64,000 nt of DNA from Epiperipatus broadwayi (lineage: Eukaryota; Onychophora; Udeonychophora; Euonychophora; Peripatidae): positions 4,593,336-4,657,335 of the forward strand of contig JAQFVV010000014.1 of NCBI GenBank assembly GCA_028023455.1, read 5' to 3'. Both the position numbers and the translations under genes were made by a program. Shown here in pieces: positions 1 to 13,534 of the stretch. The notes under the pieces were generated by a model. That model was not told where the DNA came from, searched no databases, and worked only from the letters and a program-made list of their open reading frames with translations. Position 1 is the first letter of the stretch. Each line of letters opens with the position of its first letter.

Positions 1-138
1 AGTTTTAAATCATAAATAAAAAAATTTTAAAATTTCACGTTATTTCATTTTTTTTTAAATAATATAATATCAGATGTTAGTGATGTAATACCATACAATC
101 ACAAATAATATTTTTGGTGCCAAACCAGAAAGTCACAA
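1..138. repeat. Dispersed direct repeat R1, copy 1 (may be cut by window start)
   Basis: This stretch matches 12223-12357 in the same orientation over about 135 bp with only scattered mismatches and small indels. The shared core includes 'cagatgttagtgatgtaat' and 'ggtgccaaaccagaa'. The match begins at base 1, so the true left end may lie outside the window. No coding potential is seen. The class of repeat (LTR piece, LINE 3' end or other) is unknown. Confidence 0.8.
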
Positions 139-326
139 CTCGCCCTCTCGTGTAATAAAAAAAAAATGAAATACGCAATTAGCAACAACCATAATACATT
201 AGTAATTTAAATATCATATACTAGCATTAATTTTAAACATGAAAAATATGCAATTAAACATTCAGACTCTATAAGTCCTATGCCAATTATTATACTCTGG
301 TTGGAAAGGGTATCAAGCTGTGAGCA

Positions 327-1524
327 TTATAGGTAACTCCTAAATCTTGTGCTTACATTTTTGATTTCTCTTCTACTAATAGATCTTTCCTCGTGAGAAT
401 TCACATTCCCTGTCTTGGATCTAACCTTAACCTTTTGGCTATTCTTTTCTTTATTTTTAACCTTTTTAACATGTTTTGCATTAATTATTTTTCCTCCTGT
501 TCTTTTAAGTTTGAACTTGGCCTTTATTAATCTTTCTTCTGCCTCCATAATTTTCTTAAGAAAATCTATACTAAACTTATGTGCATTCTTAAATTTACAT
601 TTAATTTTTAGCTTATCAACCTTTTGATCATGATTAAAATATCCCATTATCTGTTCTATATCAGATATCACATGTTCCACACCTTCATAAAGTACTTTTC
701 TACAAACATTCCTCTTCATTTTATAATTTAAATAATCAAGAACATACTCTGAGATCATACTTTGAGTTTTATTCTTAAATTTATTGATGGTAATATCACT
801 AACCTTAAACAATATATTCTCAACAATTTCTGGTCACTTTATGCCTAAAGAAAGTATCCCTAACTTGACTAATTTGATAATCTGATCCTTTTTATCATGA
901 CTTTTCCTGAAATACCTAAAAATATTTATAACTTCATTCTTATATAATTCTAATTCCTCATTAACTATTTCTTCAATCTTTTTGTATGCCTTTAGTTCAT
1001 CTCTGGATAAATTATAATTCTTACAAATTAATTTAACAAATGGTTGGCTCTTCTTAAATGGTAATACTGGTTCTTCATCATCTAACTTATTCTGAGATAG
1101 CTGACTTTTAATATCTAATTCTAAAACTTCTGACTTAAATATTTGACTCTCACTATCTTGCACTTCTAACTTCACTTCTGATACTTGAACATTTTCTGTC
1201 AACTTATCCTGTATCACCTCTGATATTTCTGATTTTACTTATGACATTTCTGATCTTATTTCTAATCTTGTCTACCTTATATCTTTTATCATTTCTGACA
1301 TTTGTTGTGATTGCTTGTCAAATATTTCTAACATTTCTGACCTCATTTTTGACACTATTTCTATCAATTCTGCTGACTAGGACCTTTTCCCTCCTACTCT
1401 CTTCACTGCTGACTCAGTTCATTGTTTCATTTTCTGAATTCATATCAGGAGAGGACACAATTATGTCTGGAGACAATATCTCTTGGGACTCACCCAAATC
1501 AATACACATATTAAGATCTTCCAT
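327..1524 (-). pseudogene. Decayed lysine/glutamate-rich protein gene of unknown function
   Basis: On the minus strand two long open stretches lie in the same frame: 1217-834 (127 codons) and 831-327 (168 codons). They are separated only by a TGA at 834-836. Upstream the same frame meets a TAA at 1239-1241 and then a degenerate Ser/Glu/Arg/Ile repeat. An ATG at 1522-1524 opens an acidic N-terminus in another frame. The product would be acidic and repetitive at its N-terminus, helical and charged in the middle, and strongly basic at its C-terminus, where Lys/Arg clusters resemble nuclear localisation signals. I recognise no domain. It could be a recently dead host gene or an accessory ORF of a mobile element. 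The single stop in an otherwise intact 295-codon frame argues for recent decay. There is no sign of a splice junction at the stop. Confidence 0.45.
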
Positions 1525-1540
1525 TTTATCAAAGCTTTAA

Positions 1541-1960
1541 TTTGTTGATATATTTCTGATAGAGAAAACAAGATACACCAATCCTACACTCATCCAACAA
1601 TCCAAACTTCCCACCATCATTCAAAATATTTTGGGTCACTATAGTATGCCTATCTAAATTCTTTTACATAACACTCATTTTTCCATACATTGAAAATAAA
1701 ATAATGATAAGGGAAAAAATAAAAATTGTTGTACTTTATGAACAGATGACATTGATCCAAACACATATGATTTTATGGAATAAGACCTGTATATTTCATT
1801 CATAATATATGATAGACTAAGTTATTCTTGACATAAATAAAATAATTTAAACTGACATAATTATTAGCAAATTAATTCTCATATTTTTTTAAAATATAGG
1901 GTTTGAAATCAAAAGCCAGGTTATACCTATCAAGGTCCTAACCAAAAACTCAACCTGTAA
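1541..1960. other. AT-rich intergenic DNA
   Basis: I see no gene, structured repeat or RNA signal here. Confidence 0.5.
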
Positions 1961-2222
1961 TCATCATCATCATCAGGCTTAACATGATGTGCCAAAAACC
2001 TGTATACTCTATAATCATCATCACTCAATCAATCGAGCCATCACTTTGGTGCAACAAAACCCATATTGTAATCTATCTACTGAGGTATCAAATGCATCAA
2101 TCAAGCCACTATGTTGGGCATCCAAAAACCACACTGATCATCATCATCAATCCATCATCATGCCCGACATGTTGGTGTGCCAAACCCCCCCTGTATCCCC
2201 TCACCACTGATCACCATCACTA
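1961..2222. repeat. Degenerate ATC/CAT-rich repeat
   Basis: Blocks of 'atcatcatcatca' recur at about 1963, 2013, 2139 and 2206. They alternate with variants of 'gatgtgccaaaaacc' / 'gttggtgtgccaaaccc' / 'ttgggcatccaaaaaccac'. This looks like a degenerate tandem array with a unit of roughly 60-120 bp. Two overlapping short reading frames through it are by-products of the repeat. Confidence 0.5.
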
Positions 2223-2960
2223 ACAAATACCCAGGGGCACCAATTCTATCAAGCATAGAATAAATTATCGAACTAAGTTTATTTTAAAATTACTTATGAG
2301 GCTCTTAATTAAAGTTTCACCTTAAACTAACTCAGTTGAGGGATACAGAGGTGTATGAGGTGTACAGTGTACATTAAATGTGGAAGAAAATATTATAATT
2401 AATAGGAATAAAACATCTATCACATTCTAAAATAAATAAGAATTATATTGGTAAAATTCTACCAGCTAAAATTAACTAATTATAATCTATACTTCACCAC
2501 CTCCCATCATCCACATACACTGAACAACCTCTACCATATTAGAAAATTTAAACTAATAACTAAATATAATATTTAGAAACTATAATGTATAACAAGTTGG
2601 TTCTGAACTTAAACTAAACCTATCATTACTAAATTTTTAATTGCATACTAATCTAACCTAATTAACTGAATTTATTATTTGATCTGAATTAAATATTAAA
2701 GATCTAAGGGAATTTACTGATGGCATGGCTTAATCTAAAATCTCTATCTCTCAATAACTATTAATTAATATTATGAAAACAATAATATAAACTAAGCAAT
2801 ACCCTAACTAAATAATGGCAGTTAGATAATGAAAGAAATTGGGCACATTTTGATTTCAATTCATCATCTAAACAATTACTAAATAATAAAACCTTTTTAA
2901 GACAATCAGTAGATAATTGGCATCTCATACAGTGTTTAGATCAAGGAAATCAATATCATC
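2216..2960. repeat. Dispersed repeat R2, copy 1
   Basis: A collinear set of similar blocks is shared with about 45113-45740. 'aaatacccaggggcacc' corresponds to 'aaatgcccaggtgcc'. A 'gaggctcttaat' block corresponds to 'gagactctatat'. 'aactcagttgaggga' corresponds to 'gctcagtgggaggc'. 'agatctaagggaattt' corresponds to 'agatctcagggaattt', and 'agataatgaaagaaattggg' to 'agataatgacagaaataggg'. Spacing is preserved over more than 600 bp, so these are old copies of one element. No coding capacity is visible. Confidence 0.55.
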
Positions 2961-3179
2961 ATATCTGGAGGTTTATAATAATTAAATGAAAATACAATTA
3001 TATTACATTAAATAAATAAATATGTAAGCATGTGTGGAAATATGAAACAATGAATGAATGTCAAAAAAGACTTCTAAATTCAATTTTGAATAATAAAATA
3101 TTTATTAACAAAATAAAAAAAATAGTTAATCAAACATTTAATCTCTTTCTCATTGGTATTGTACTGGTCAAAACATGTT

Positions 3180-3325
3180 TATCCATCTAACATGAGCTGG
3201 AACTGACAAACTGTACTTCAAACCCAGTCAAGCTTGAGATTTAGGTCAAGGACCAGCCTGAATTCGAACCCACTCTCTAATCCCCAGATCTAACACCTAA
3301 TGAATAGCATAATAGGGATGGCACA
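3180..3325 (-). mobile_element. Eroded tRNA-derived SINE
   Basis: On the minus strand a pol III B-box-like motif GGTTCGAATTC lies at 3270-3260. It follows a tRNA-like stretch (about 3325-3271) where the A box is no longer clear. A non-tRNA body of about 75 bp then runs to about 3180. This is the usual layout of a tRNA SINE. No target-site duplication was found. Confidence 0.45.
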
Positions 3326-4134
3326 TGAGAATTAATCTTAATCCGGCCGACTAGCAAAGCTGAGCAAAACAATGAGACATCTATTAATTACGACTATATT
3401 AAAATATACATAAGCATGGCTGTAATATGTGGAAGTGGAGGAAAAAGAATTTGAACTGCTCAAATAAGTTAGACAATAAAAATATAATTTAATATACTGA
3501 CAAATTATTATACATTTATAAATTAATTATATACATTAGTGTGTGCGTGAATGTGCAAGCGGTTTACCAAGCGATAGAGGATTACATAGTGTCATTCACG
3601 CTATTATTTCCCATATGCTTTTTATTAGCTAAATGATATGCTATAAATAAATACACATCTTTGGTGGGTCCAATATTAAGACGCCAATCAGTATTAGAAA
3701 GAAGTTACATAAAATTGCTATTAACGCTTTGGGTTGTGGTTCTGAAATGTGATGACTAACATATGATAGAAACTATTTTCATGCCATTGAGGTCATGAAA
3801 ATAACTAAATACATTTGAAAGATTATATTTGAATCTATGACAAAATATTTAATAAAAATTATTTTAACAATAGTAAGACGAACGCTTTATTTTCCCCAAG
3901 GCATATACTCTTGAATAGAAATAAGTCATGACGGTGATATTGTATAAGACTGAAATAAATTTAATTAATAAAACTAGTAATAGTTGGCATTTATATATAT
4001 TTTGAGCAGAGCACACTTTTAATATTAGAGCATTAAAACTGGGTCGTGAAGCAAAAAGAAATAATAATACGAAAAAGTTTGTGGTGCTGACATAATAGCC
4101 TAAAAATAATAGGAAAAGTCATGCTACTGGATGA
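3326..4134. other. AT-rich intergenic DNA
   Basis: No gene or clear repeat structure is recognised. Confidence 0.4.
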
Positions 4135-4330
4135 AAAGGAAGTGGATGGGCATGCCGTGGTCATCGCTGAAATGCAGGCCTTTGATACAAAGAAGTGAAT
4201 ATGCATAGCATGTGCCAAACTTACAGGATCACTGCCAGAGGCATTTTATACGAAATAAATGTGGATGGGCATAGCATGTGCCAGACTTAGGGATCACCAC
4301 CAGAGGCCCTTTTATATGACATAAATGGTC
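4135..4330. repeat. Short tandem repeat, about 65-bp unit, three degenerate copies
   Basis: Three successive units share 'gcatagcatgtgcca', 'ggatcac..ccagaggc', 'ttttata' and 'ataaatg'. The last two units (about 4198-4262 and 4263-4328) are much more alike than the first. A short minus-strand reading frame across it has no support as a gene. Confidence 0.7.
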
Positions 4331-4360
4331 CTGGGTAGTTTCAACTATCCTCAGGACAAG
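4328..4360. repeat. Small hairpin
   Basis: The arms GTCCTGGGTAGTT and AACTATCCTCAGGAC flank a 'tca' loop, with a small bulge. The hairpin sits directly at the end of the 65-bp tandem repeat. A B-box-like 'gggttcaaac' lies about 20 bp downstream, so a SINE remnant is possible. Confidence 0.5.
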
Positions 4361-4439
4361 ACTTGAGAAGAAATCTATGGGTTCAAACTTGTTGTCACCC
4401 CCAGATTAAGAAGCACATATATAAAATTACGAAGACCGG

Positions 4440-5408
4440 CTAAATGTCAGTAACGCAGTACAAATGATAAATGTCACTAACGATATTGAAAAAGTTTTAC
4501 TGCTTTAAAATAAATGACCCTTGTTTGAATACTATAATTTAGACAAATAATACACTATGCAGTTATAATATATGTAGAGAAATTTAGATTTCATTTACTA
4601 AAATTTACTTGAAGATTTTATTTAGCAAAAGAAACATTAAGATTTAGATTTCAAATTAATAAAATATGCATTAAGATTTGATTTAGTAAAAGTAACATTA
4701 AGATTTTCCCCATCCCTTTTTCTGCTATTTAAAATAAATAAATCCCACCTTCATTGATTTTACAATAAATGGAATATATAAGTATATTTTAAAAGTAAAT
4801 AAAAAAAAGTAGTTATATAGAAAATAATTAATGGGTCACTCTTTCAGAATTTAATAAAAAAACAACATTTTAAAAGAGTTCAAAGCATTAATTAGCTTAA
4901 GTTCTGGATTTACCCTGGGTAGAAAAACCAGAGTTAAACAAATATAAATATTTTTTATATTAAAGCATAAACAAAATGTTGACATAAAACAATCTGGCAA
5001 GTGTATTAATTAATAATGCATTGTTTTAAATGGACATTAAAAACCTTAATTCATGAAGGTTTACTTAAAAATAAAAGATTTTAGGAATTCAACTCATCAG
5101 ATTGTTTGAGATTGGCAAATTAATAACTAAAATAAACATATAAATTCAAGTAATAAATAAATGACCGCACCAAAATTAAAGAAAGTTAGAGCATATGAGA
5201 TAAAATTAAATTTAAAGAAATCATTTGAGAGCAATTTACATATTATATATAGAAATTAACTAAGAGCAAATTACATATTAACAAAAACAAAGTTAAATAA
5301 TATATTAAAAGAAATCTTGGTAGATGAGTTAGAGCTAAATTTAGTTTGAGGTGTCAGCTTAATAAGTTACCTTGCAATTTTAAGAGTCCGATTTAGTAGT
5401 GCACGTGC
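4440..5408. other. AT-rich intergenic DNA
   Basis: Low-complexity A/T sequence with repeated 'aagattt'/'attaagattt' blocks at 4610-4710. No gene is recognised. Confidence 0.4.
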
Positions 5409-5618
5409 ATGGCAATTGAAATAAAAGTTGTTCGGTGGCAACAAGCTTCTATTAGCATTCTAAAATTTTCCAGTCAGGCTCTTACTTCATTACTATGGGA
5501 GCATGATATAACGGCAGCGGAAAATGACCCACAAGGGTCGGGAAAAGCTTTTTACTACATCATTTTTAGATTTCAAAACAGCATGGTGTCTAGTAGCAAT
5601 CAGTTCTCTCAACAGTAG
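5409..5618 (+). CDS. Unrecognised small ORF (69 aa), doubtful
   Basis: An ATG in good context (gcATGG) opens a 69-codon frame in a segment with clearly more G+C and CpG than its surroundings (about 5380-5600). No signal peptide, membrane span or known motif is visible. The opposite strand also carries a short open frame here and a splice-donor-like 'caag|gtaact' (minus, near 5370). The segment could therefore be a transcribed exon or promoter region on either strand, rather than this protein. I do not assign a function. Confidence 0.15.
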   Translation: MAIEIKVVRWQQASISILKFSSQALTSLLWEHDITAAENDPQGSGKAFYYIIFRFQNSMVSSSNQFSQQ

Positions 5619-5639
5619 CTCATTTAATCTGTGACTCAA

Positions 5640-8490
5640 AATTCAGCCATTTTATACTTTTTCTTTATCGGTTGTTTTTAAAGATGCAACAGTAAGATAA
5701 TGTCCAAAAATAAATTCAAATCTATTTCCAGATTAGAAATAGATTTGACAACATGTTTATACAAAAGAAAATCTTTAATCTACTTAATCCCATTTATTTT
5801 AAGTAAAACTTTAATTAAAAAAAATACCTTCTTTTAATTATTTTTGAACAATTAAAAACAGTTACATCTTCCATACTGGATTTTATAATAGTTTAATAAA
5901 AAACAAGCAATTTAAAAAGAAAAAGTTAAAAAATGACGTATAATAAAATATTTAAAAAAATCAATATTTTGTTAGTAAGTTTTGCTCCTATATATATATT
6001 TGAGTCACACTTATGTATTTTAATAAAAAGAATTAATAATTGATAAAAAAGAATTAATAATAATTTTAAAACATGTTATTGAAACATTAAATTTTATAAT
6101 TTAGGCACGCATCTCAAATATATACATAAAATATACATACACGACAAAAGGAGCGGGATGGGATATAGGGTTTAAAATAGGTTAGTAGGTAGAAACATGA
6201 AGCACAATCTTAAGCTAAGATTGACTGCTTCAGTATGAGTACAAATTTTGAATGCATTTAGCATCACTAGTTACAATTTCCATAAAATAAATAATACAAG
6301 ATGATTTCTTAAATTTCACATCTAATATATTACATCTATCGAAACACACTGATAGATTTGTGAAACACCTTATATTCTTATTAAATAATGAACCAAAATA
6401 AAATCCACATATTTACTGTAAAACAAATGGTTTTAGTTATCAGCTACTTCTGATAACCCTGTACAACTGAAGAAATATAACCTTATACTTCTAGTAATCA
6501 ACTATAAAATTTATCTTGTATTCAACAATTTGCTTTATAACACTTAGTTATTAATTAACTTAATAAATCTATGACAAACAACATGGATTAAATATTTTAA
6601 TTACACTATAAAGTAAAATTAAAATTTTGCATTTTACTTCAAATGCACAGTAACTATAACTAAAGTAAAGGGTTTGAAACCTAAGAATAATATCAAAATA
6701 GGATTTGCAAAATGAAATTAATAGCTCCATTAATTAAACATATTCTTACCAAATTATAACTTGCAAAAATGAACTAAATAATTCCAGTAATGAAATATAT
6801 TTGCCTTTGTACCATTGAAATAAAATATTCTATTAAATAACTATGGTTTTATTTTTCCAAAATAAAAATAAATAATTCTATTCATTAACTGTCTTTTATC
6901 TTTGCTTGCTCACATAATCAAATGATGATTGAATGATAAAAATTAATGATATGAAACCTAAATGATCACTATAAAATGTTTTAAAATAATAAAGTTGTAC
7001 ATTACTGATGGATTTTTCTATATCTTTCAAATTAACACTTTATGCATGAGTCATTATTATGCTGTGTGTCAAAGAATAAATAATTAATTCTAATCAATCT
7101 AATTGGTTTGCTTATGAAGTTATAATATGATCATAATACGGACAAAGGCAATGGCCGATGAAGCTTTAATCACTAACTTTATTACAGCTGTTTTGTAAGA
7201 AAATCTATCCTGCCTTTATTCTTCTTTTTATCAATAAATTATCTGGCACTTGGCTATAGTATAAGCTGGAAAAACATTCAATAACTACATGGGGATAAAA
7301 GATTTTACAATTCAAATCAGATAAATATCAACACAATAACTCCCAAGTCTACTTCTGAGACTAACTAAACTGGTGGGAATAAATCTCTTCACCAAATGAT
7401 CAGGGTGATAATATACTTAACTTCATATACTTCAATTCATAATATTAAATATCAAAACTGGAGGATTTAATCTTCTCCTATCAAAAATACTTCAATACAC
7501 AGAAAAGAAGGGATTACATGATCCCATACACTACACTAGGCAATCTACCCATGTTTAAATATTTCAATAACAAAAGGGGAGAGATTTCTCGATCCCATAA
7601 ATACTATAAATCATTGCTAATTGTACTACATATATACACCAAAAATACTTTTCTATTCAAGCATAACATAATTCACTTAAATAAATCTCTAATCCTTCTA
7701 AACAATTGACTATCCTCTTCCTCCAAAACCGATTGATTATATATCACTTGTACTTGCAATTAACATATGATTATAGCTAAGTTTAATAATGAACACACAT
7801 ATACAAGCATAACAATACACAGACTATTCAAATCTCAGTAGCAAAGAACTATTGTCAAAATATCCATTACTAATTGTAAAAGCAATAAAGAATATTTCAC
7901 ATCTGATAATCTACTATTTAAGACTTGGTAATATACTAATAACGGTTGGAAAATAAGGCAATAATTTTATTGGAAAGCAAGACAAAATAATTTTTTTATA
8001 TAGTGCATTTATATTAGCACCCATCTAAAGCAAAAATTTGGCTGAGACAAATAATAAAACTTTATATTCCAAGTTAAATAATTATTGAAAATATATATAT
8101 ATATTTTAAATCTATTGAAAATGCATAGATATAAGAACCTACACAATGTGCTTCTTTTAAAGAAGAGCTACCACCCCTATTAACAGTACATGGTAGCATC
8201 CATCTCTTACCATGCATGTATTTTATACTCTAATGCATGGCAAAAGCTTTATTAAACTAATAGAAAAAATTATCTGTCATAATATTTTTTTTCTTATTAT
8301 GCTTTTAACGAGACGTTCTGGAAAAATAACAATAATACATATAATAATAAACTTATAAAACAACCTTTATACTATCTATCTACTCAATACGATTAAATAA
8401 ATAAATAAATAAAGTTTTTGTTTTCTCTTCTGAGTTGAAAATGAAAAGTTTATTACAGCTTTATTCATGACATCCCTTGGTCACATCTCC
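5640..8490. other. AT-rich intergenic DNA
   Basis: A perfect 12-bp-stem hairpin (arms CAAATCTATTTC/GAAATAGATTTG, 7-nt loop) lies at 5717-5747. A small (TA)n lies near 8091-8104. Short reading frames here have no support. Otherwise I see nothing recognisable. Confidence 0.4.
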
Positions 8491-8541
8491 AAAATTATTA
8501 TTATTAACAATAATAATAATAATTCAATTCAATTCAATTCA
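8491..8541. repeat. (ATT)n tract and (AATTC)4 tail of the LINE
   Basis: Positions 8495-8520 are a short ATT/AAT tract. Positions 8521-8541 are four AATTC units that directly precede the 3' end of the minus-strand LINE. Read on the minus strand, the LINE ends '...aataaattgaattgaatt' and runs into ATT repeats. This is the simple-repeat tail typical of CR1-type elements. Confidence 0.8.
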
Positions 8542-8660
8542 ATTTATTTACTGTACAAAACTACAGCATTAAGCCAATTACAGAATTGCACTATAATAAC
8601 TATACAATAATATACATAAATAATATACATAAATGAGTAAAAATGATGAAAATAATATAA

Positions 8661-10380
<1,720 letters not shown>

Positions 10381-12222
10381 GCACACAAGGATAAATATTG
10401 ATGAAAACAACACGTTCCTGCAGGAAAACAAAACAATATTATTTTTAATTCATAAAAGCAATTTCAATGTTCTCAGCTTTTTGCTAATGAATTGCTGTTG
10501 ACATTATATATGAGGAATTTTGTTGATTAAGCAATAGACAATTTTACTATGCAAATAAAATAGTAGTTCATACTTCATTCCTAGTGGATATTCAAACATT
10601 TTATTTCTCATTTTTAAAGCCATTCAGAAAATGTGCAATTATTTAACTAATAATATTTGTCCAGATGAGTTTGATGACAATATTTTAGACAGAAAAGTTT
10701 CACAATGTGTGAGAAGTGCATTTAATAAAACAAAGTCATTTAATTTATCCATTTTATAAATTTGTTTCTCCTATCAGTTTGGAAAAAGAAGTAAATATCA
10801 ATAGTACACTCAATTGCACATTTAATCTTGTATTTTTAAATAGGTAAAATAGAAATAATTATAAAAATGTTCTCATAATAATGACGATAAAATTAAATGA
10901 TTCAGATGCATCCTTTTAAATCTTCCTTCATAACTAACATAAAATTTTTTATAAAAAGTTCTGGAAATGTTCAATAACAAAAGTTCACATATCCTCCCAA
11001 CATAGTAAAAATATACCCATGCTGCAATTATTCCATTAATACTGTAATTAAAACTTAAGAAAAATAATTTTGAAAAATAAACAAACATTCTTCTTTCTGC
11101 TTTCCCATTCGGTTTAACATTTAAATTAAGCCAATTTACAATACTATTATACATTCCCATTTTTACTTTTAATAGTGGCAATTTAAACTTAAATAATATA
11201 GCATAGACATTTACATGCATTTTACACAATGGTTGGAGAATCTAAATAGTCAGCCAAGGATAAGACCAATGTATCTCTTAGTGTGGTTTAAGTACACATG
11301 TCTGTGAACTAATAATATATTTTACTTTCAGCTTGAACTTTGGAATAAAAAAATTATACTATAAAACTTTGTTAATTTAAAATGAAACAGTATTGGAAGA
11401 TCTTTTAGTATTTAGTAGTTGGAGTTGTTGAAGTCCAGTACAGTACAGTATCCCTTTTTATAGATTTTTAAAATATTACCTCACACTTTTTCTCTTACAA
11501 TAATACAAGATATCTGAAAGTTCAAAGATCACCAGACAAAGATCAAGACTTAATTTATGCAAGAAACTTTGTCTTGAAAAAAAAGAAAAGTGGGGGGAAA
11601 AATTATTCTGTCATTTAAATAAATAAATAAAAATAATATTAAATTGAATTAAGAATTAAATATTCTATACTTTAAAAACAACAGAATAAAAACTAATAAC
11701 AATTGCTTTAATAAATAAAATATTTTCTACTATAATTATTGTTTAATAATTCATTAGTCCAATGCTCAATTAATTCTCTTAAATTGTAGTTAAGCTTGTT
11801 TTAAACACTATTATTTATGAAATTAAATATTTGAGTATAAAATGTGATATTTAATGATTTAATGAAGCATATGAATGAAAAATGAAATTGAATAATGATA
11901 TTGACATACATGAATATTTACTAACAATGCACTATAGACACTAAACTGCTATGACTAAATGACTATTTTAATGATGATGAGTGAAACATATTTCACTGTT
12001 TATTCTATAAATTAAAATATGTAAAACAAATGAACTAGAGAACTACCAAAAACAAGTCTAAATATTTATTTGTGAACAAACAAAACAAATTAGCACCAAC
12101 TCAAACTGAACTGACTATGTTTATAACAAGCCACCCCCCTATACTATCATTAATTGTACCCTAAAGTGAGCCACTAAACATCTAATAAATTTTAAATTGC
12201 ACCTATAAGTACTTCTAATCAT
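10381..12222. other. AT-rich intergenic DNA
   Basis: A 118-codon minus-strand frame (11229-10873) and a short plus-strand frame near 10631-10756 are open but match no motif I recognise. They are not called as genes. No structured repeat is seen. Confidence 0.35.
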
Positions 12223-12357
12223 AGTTTTAAATCATAAATAAAATTTTTTTAAATTTTCACATTATTTCATTTTTTTAAGTAATATAATATCAGATGTTAG
12301 TGATGTAATATCATAAAATTACAAATAATATTTCTGGTGCCAAACCAGAAGGTCACA
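12223..12357. repeat. Dispersed direct repeat R1, copy 2
   Basis: Same orientation and near-identical to bases 1-138. Copy 2 starts after 'acttctaatcat' and ends near 'ggtcacaat'. It lies about 200 bp downstream of the stop codon of a minus-strand Penelope-like remnant. Copy 1 lies at a similar distance from the stop of the 327-1524 frame. Confidence 0.8.
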
Positions 12358-12562
12358 ATATATAACAAATAACACATATTCCAAAAAATAAATAAATAAA
12401 TAAAAAAATAAAAAATTACAAAATATATTCATAACCAAAAATTTACCTTATCTTACTCCCCTTTCCTATTACCAACAATCACAACTCAAAGAGAAACAAT
12501 TTTTTTTTTAAAAAAAAGATATATATATATATATATCCTTTAAAACATTTAATTAAACCCTA

Positions 12563-12748
12563 TTATTTTCTTTTCTGTTTATCTATTAACATTCTATTTA
12601 ATTCTGCTTTTATTTCATTAATGTATACACTTTCTTTTATCATCCTTTCATTATATGACCTTATACTTTCCAAAGGCTTTATATCAAAATCCCCATGCTT
12701 AAATTTATTCATGTGAATGTAAACAGCAGAATTTTTATCACCTAAATG
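12563..12748 (-). pseudogene. Penelope-like element, C-terminal end of GIY-YIG endonuclease
   Basis: About 61 open codons end at TAA (12565-12563). The reading contains 'NSAVYIHMNKFKHGDFDI', then 'SIRSYNERMIKESVYIN'. This order (H...H-x-DF, then R-x-x-KE-x-x-YI-N, then N-R) is the C-terminal half of the GIY-YIG nuclease domain found in Penelope-like retroelements. The conserved Glu of the 'KES' block would be the metal-binding residue. The GIY and YIG strands are missing. The sequence differs from the neighbouring remnant at 12965-13304, so it is a separate insertion. Confidence 0.6.
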
Positions 12749-12964
12749 TTAGTTTGTTTTGTTAATAGTATTATATCAATGTTTCAGCTGAGTTACAACT
12801 GCCATTTTCAAAGTAAGGATTGTTATTTTAGAAATATTATAGCAGCCTAAATAAAATGTTAATCCAAGAAAGTTTTTTTTTTAATGTAAAGCAGCAGGAT
12901 AATTATAGGTGAGTACCTGATATAAAATTAATAGTTGGTTTTATCAATGAACTTTCAATGAAAT

Positions 12965-13304
12965 TTATTCAAATGAGAGACAATCATGATGGTTGATACA
13001 GTTTGGTCTCTTAATAATGTCAATGATTTCTCTGATTTTTTTTTAGTCAATTCTGTCATTTGAAAAATCTATATAGTGACTAGAGACCATAATAGGATGT
13101 GAAAGTGCTGATAATAATGAGTGATATTTTCCTGTGTTAGCATGTTCATTTCTTTTAATTCTAATATGAAGGTTATTCATATTCACATAAGAAGCTGTAC
13201 AAATTTCATGTGGAATTTCATAAACTGCTTGAATCTCAAGAGAAATTAATTTCTTAGGTTTGTATAGAATGTTATTAAGTTTTTTGATTGGTAATATATA
13301 TTGT
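12965..13304 (-). pseudogene. Penelope-like element, RT end and GIY-YIG endonuclease remnant
   Basis: Reading minus from 13304: 'YILPIKKLNNILYKPKK' (end of the RT region), then 'QAVYEIPHEICTASYVN' (the GIY...YIG strands, with the second eroded), 'NLHIRIKRNEHAN' (the catalytic Arg helix), 'HYIDFSND', and 'IREIIDIIKRPNCINHHD' (metal-site Glu helix and the usual C-I-N-R/H-D end). There is an in-frame TAA at 13045-13043 and a final TAA at 12967-12965. The order and spacing are diagnostic of the nuclease domain that Penelope-like retroelements use to cut target DNA. Stops and lost YIG residues show it is dead. The neighbouring fold-back begins about 230 bp upstream. Confidence 0.8.
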
Positions 13305-13534
13305 AACTGTTGGTTTTCACCAAAGTTTCGTAAGTTTGAAACTTATATTGCTATTAGTAATTTAGCTAAAAAATTTCCTCATGTAATACATTAAATTCCT
13401 GATAAAAAAATGTTTAAATAATAGTAATTTTAACAAACATTAAAGTTTAGATGAACTTCAATGATTATTTAATATGTAATGCAATCTTATTCATAAATGC
13501 TGGAAAGGAAAATAGCTTATTCATTAATATAAAG

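Noticed and set aside
415-1540. Plus-strand hydrophobic frames opposite the 327-1524 gene
   Set aside because: Their Leu/Phe-rich product is the antisense of a Lys/Glu-rich frame; no independent support.
1984-2223. Two overlapping short plus-strand genes
   Set aside because: They run through a degenerate ATC repeat and have His/Pro-rich low-complexity products.
4135-4330. CRISPR-like array
   Set aside because: Only three degenerate units with no unique spacers, in a eukaryotic context.
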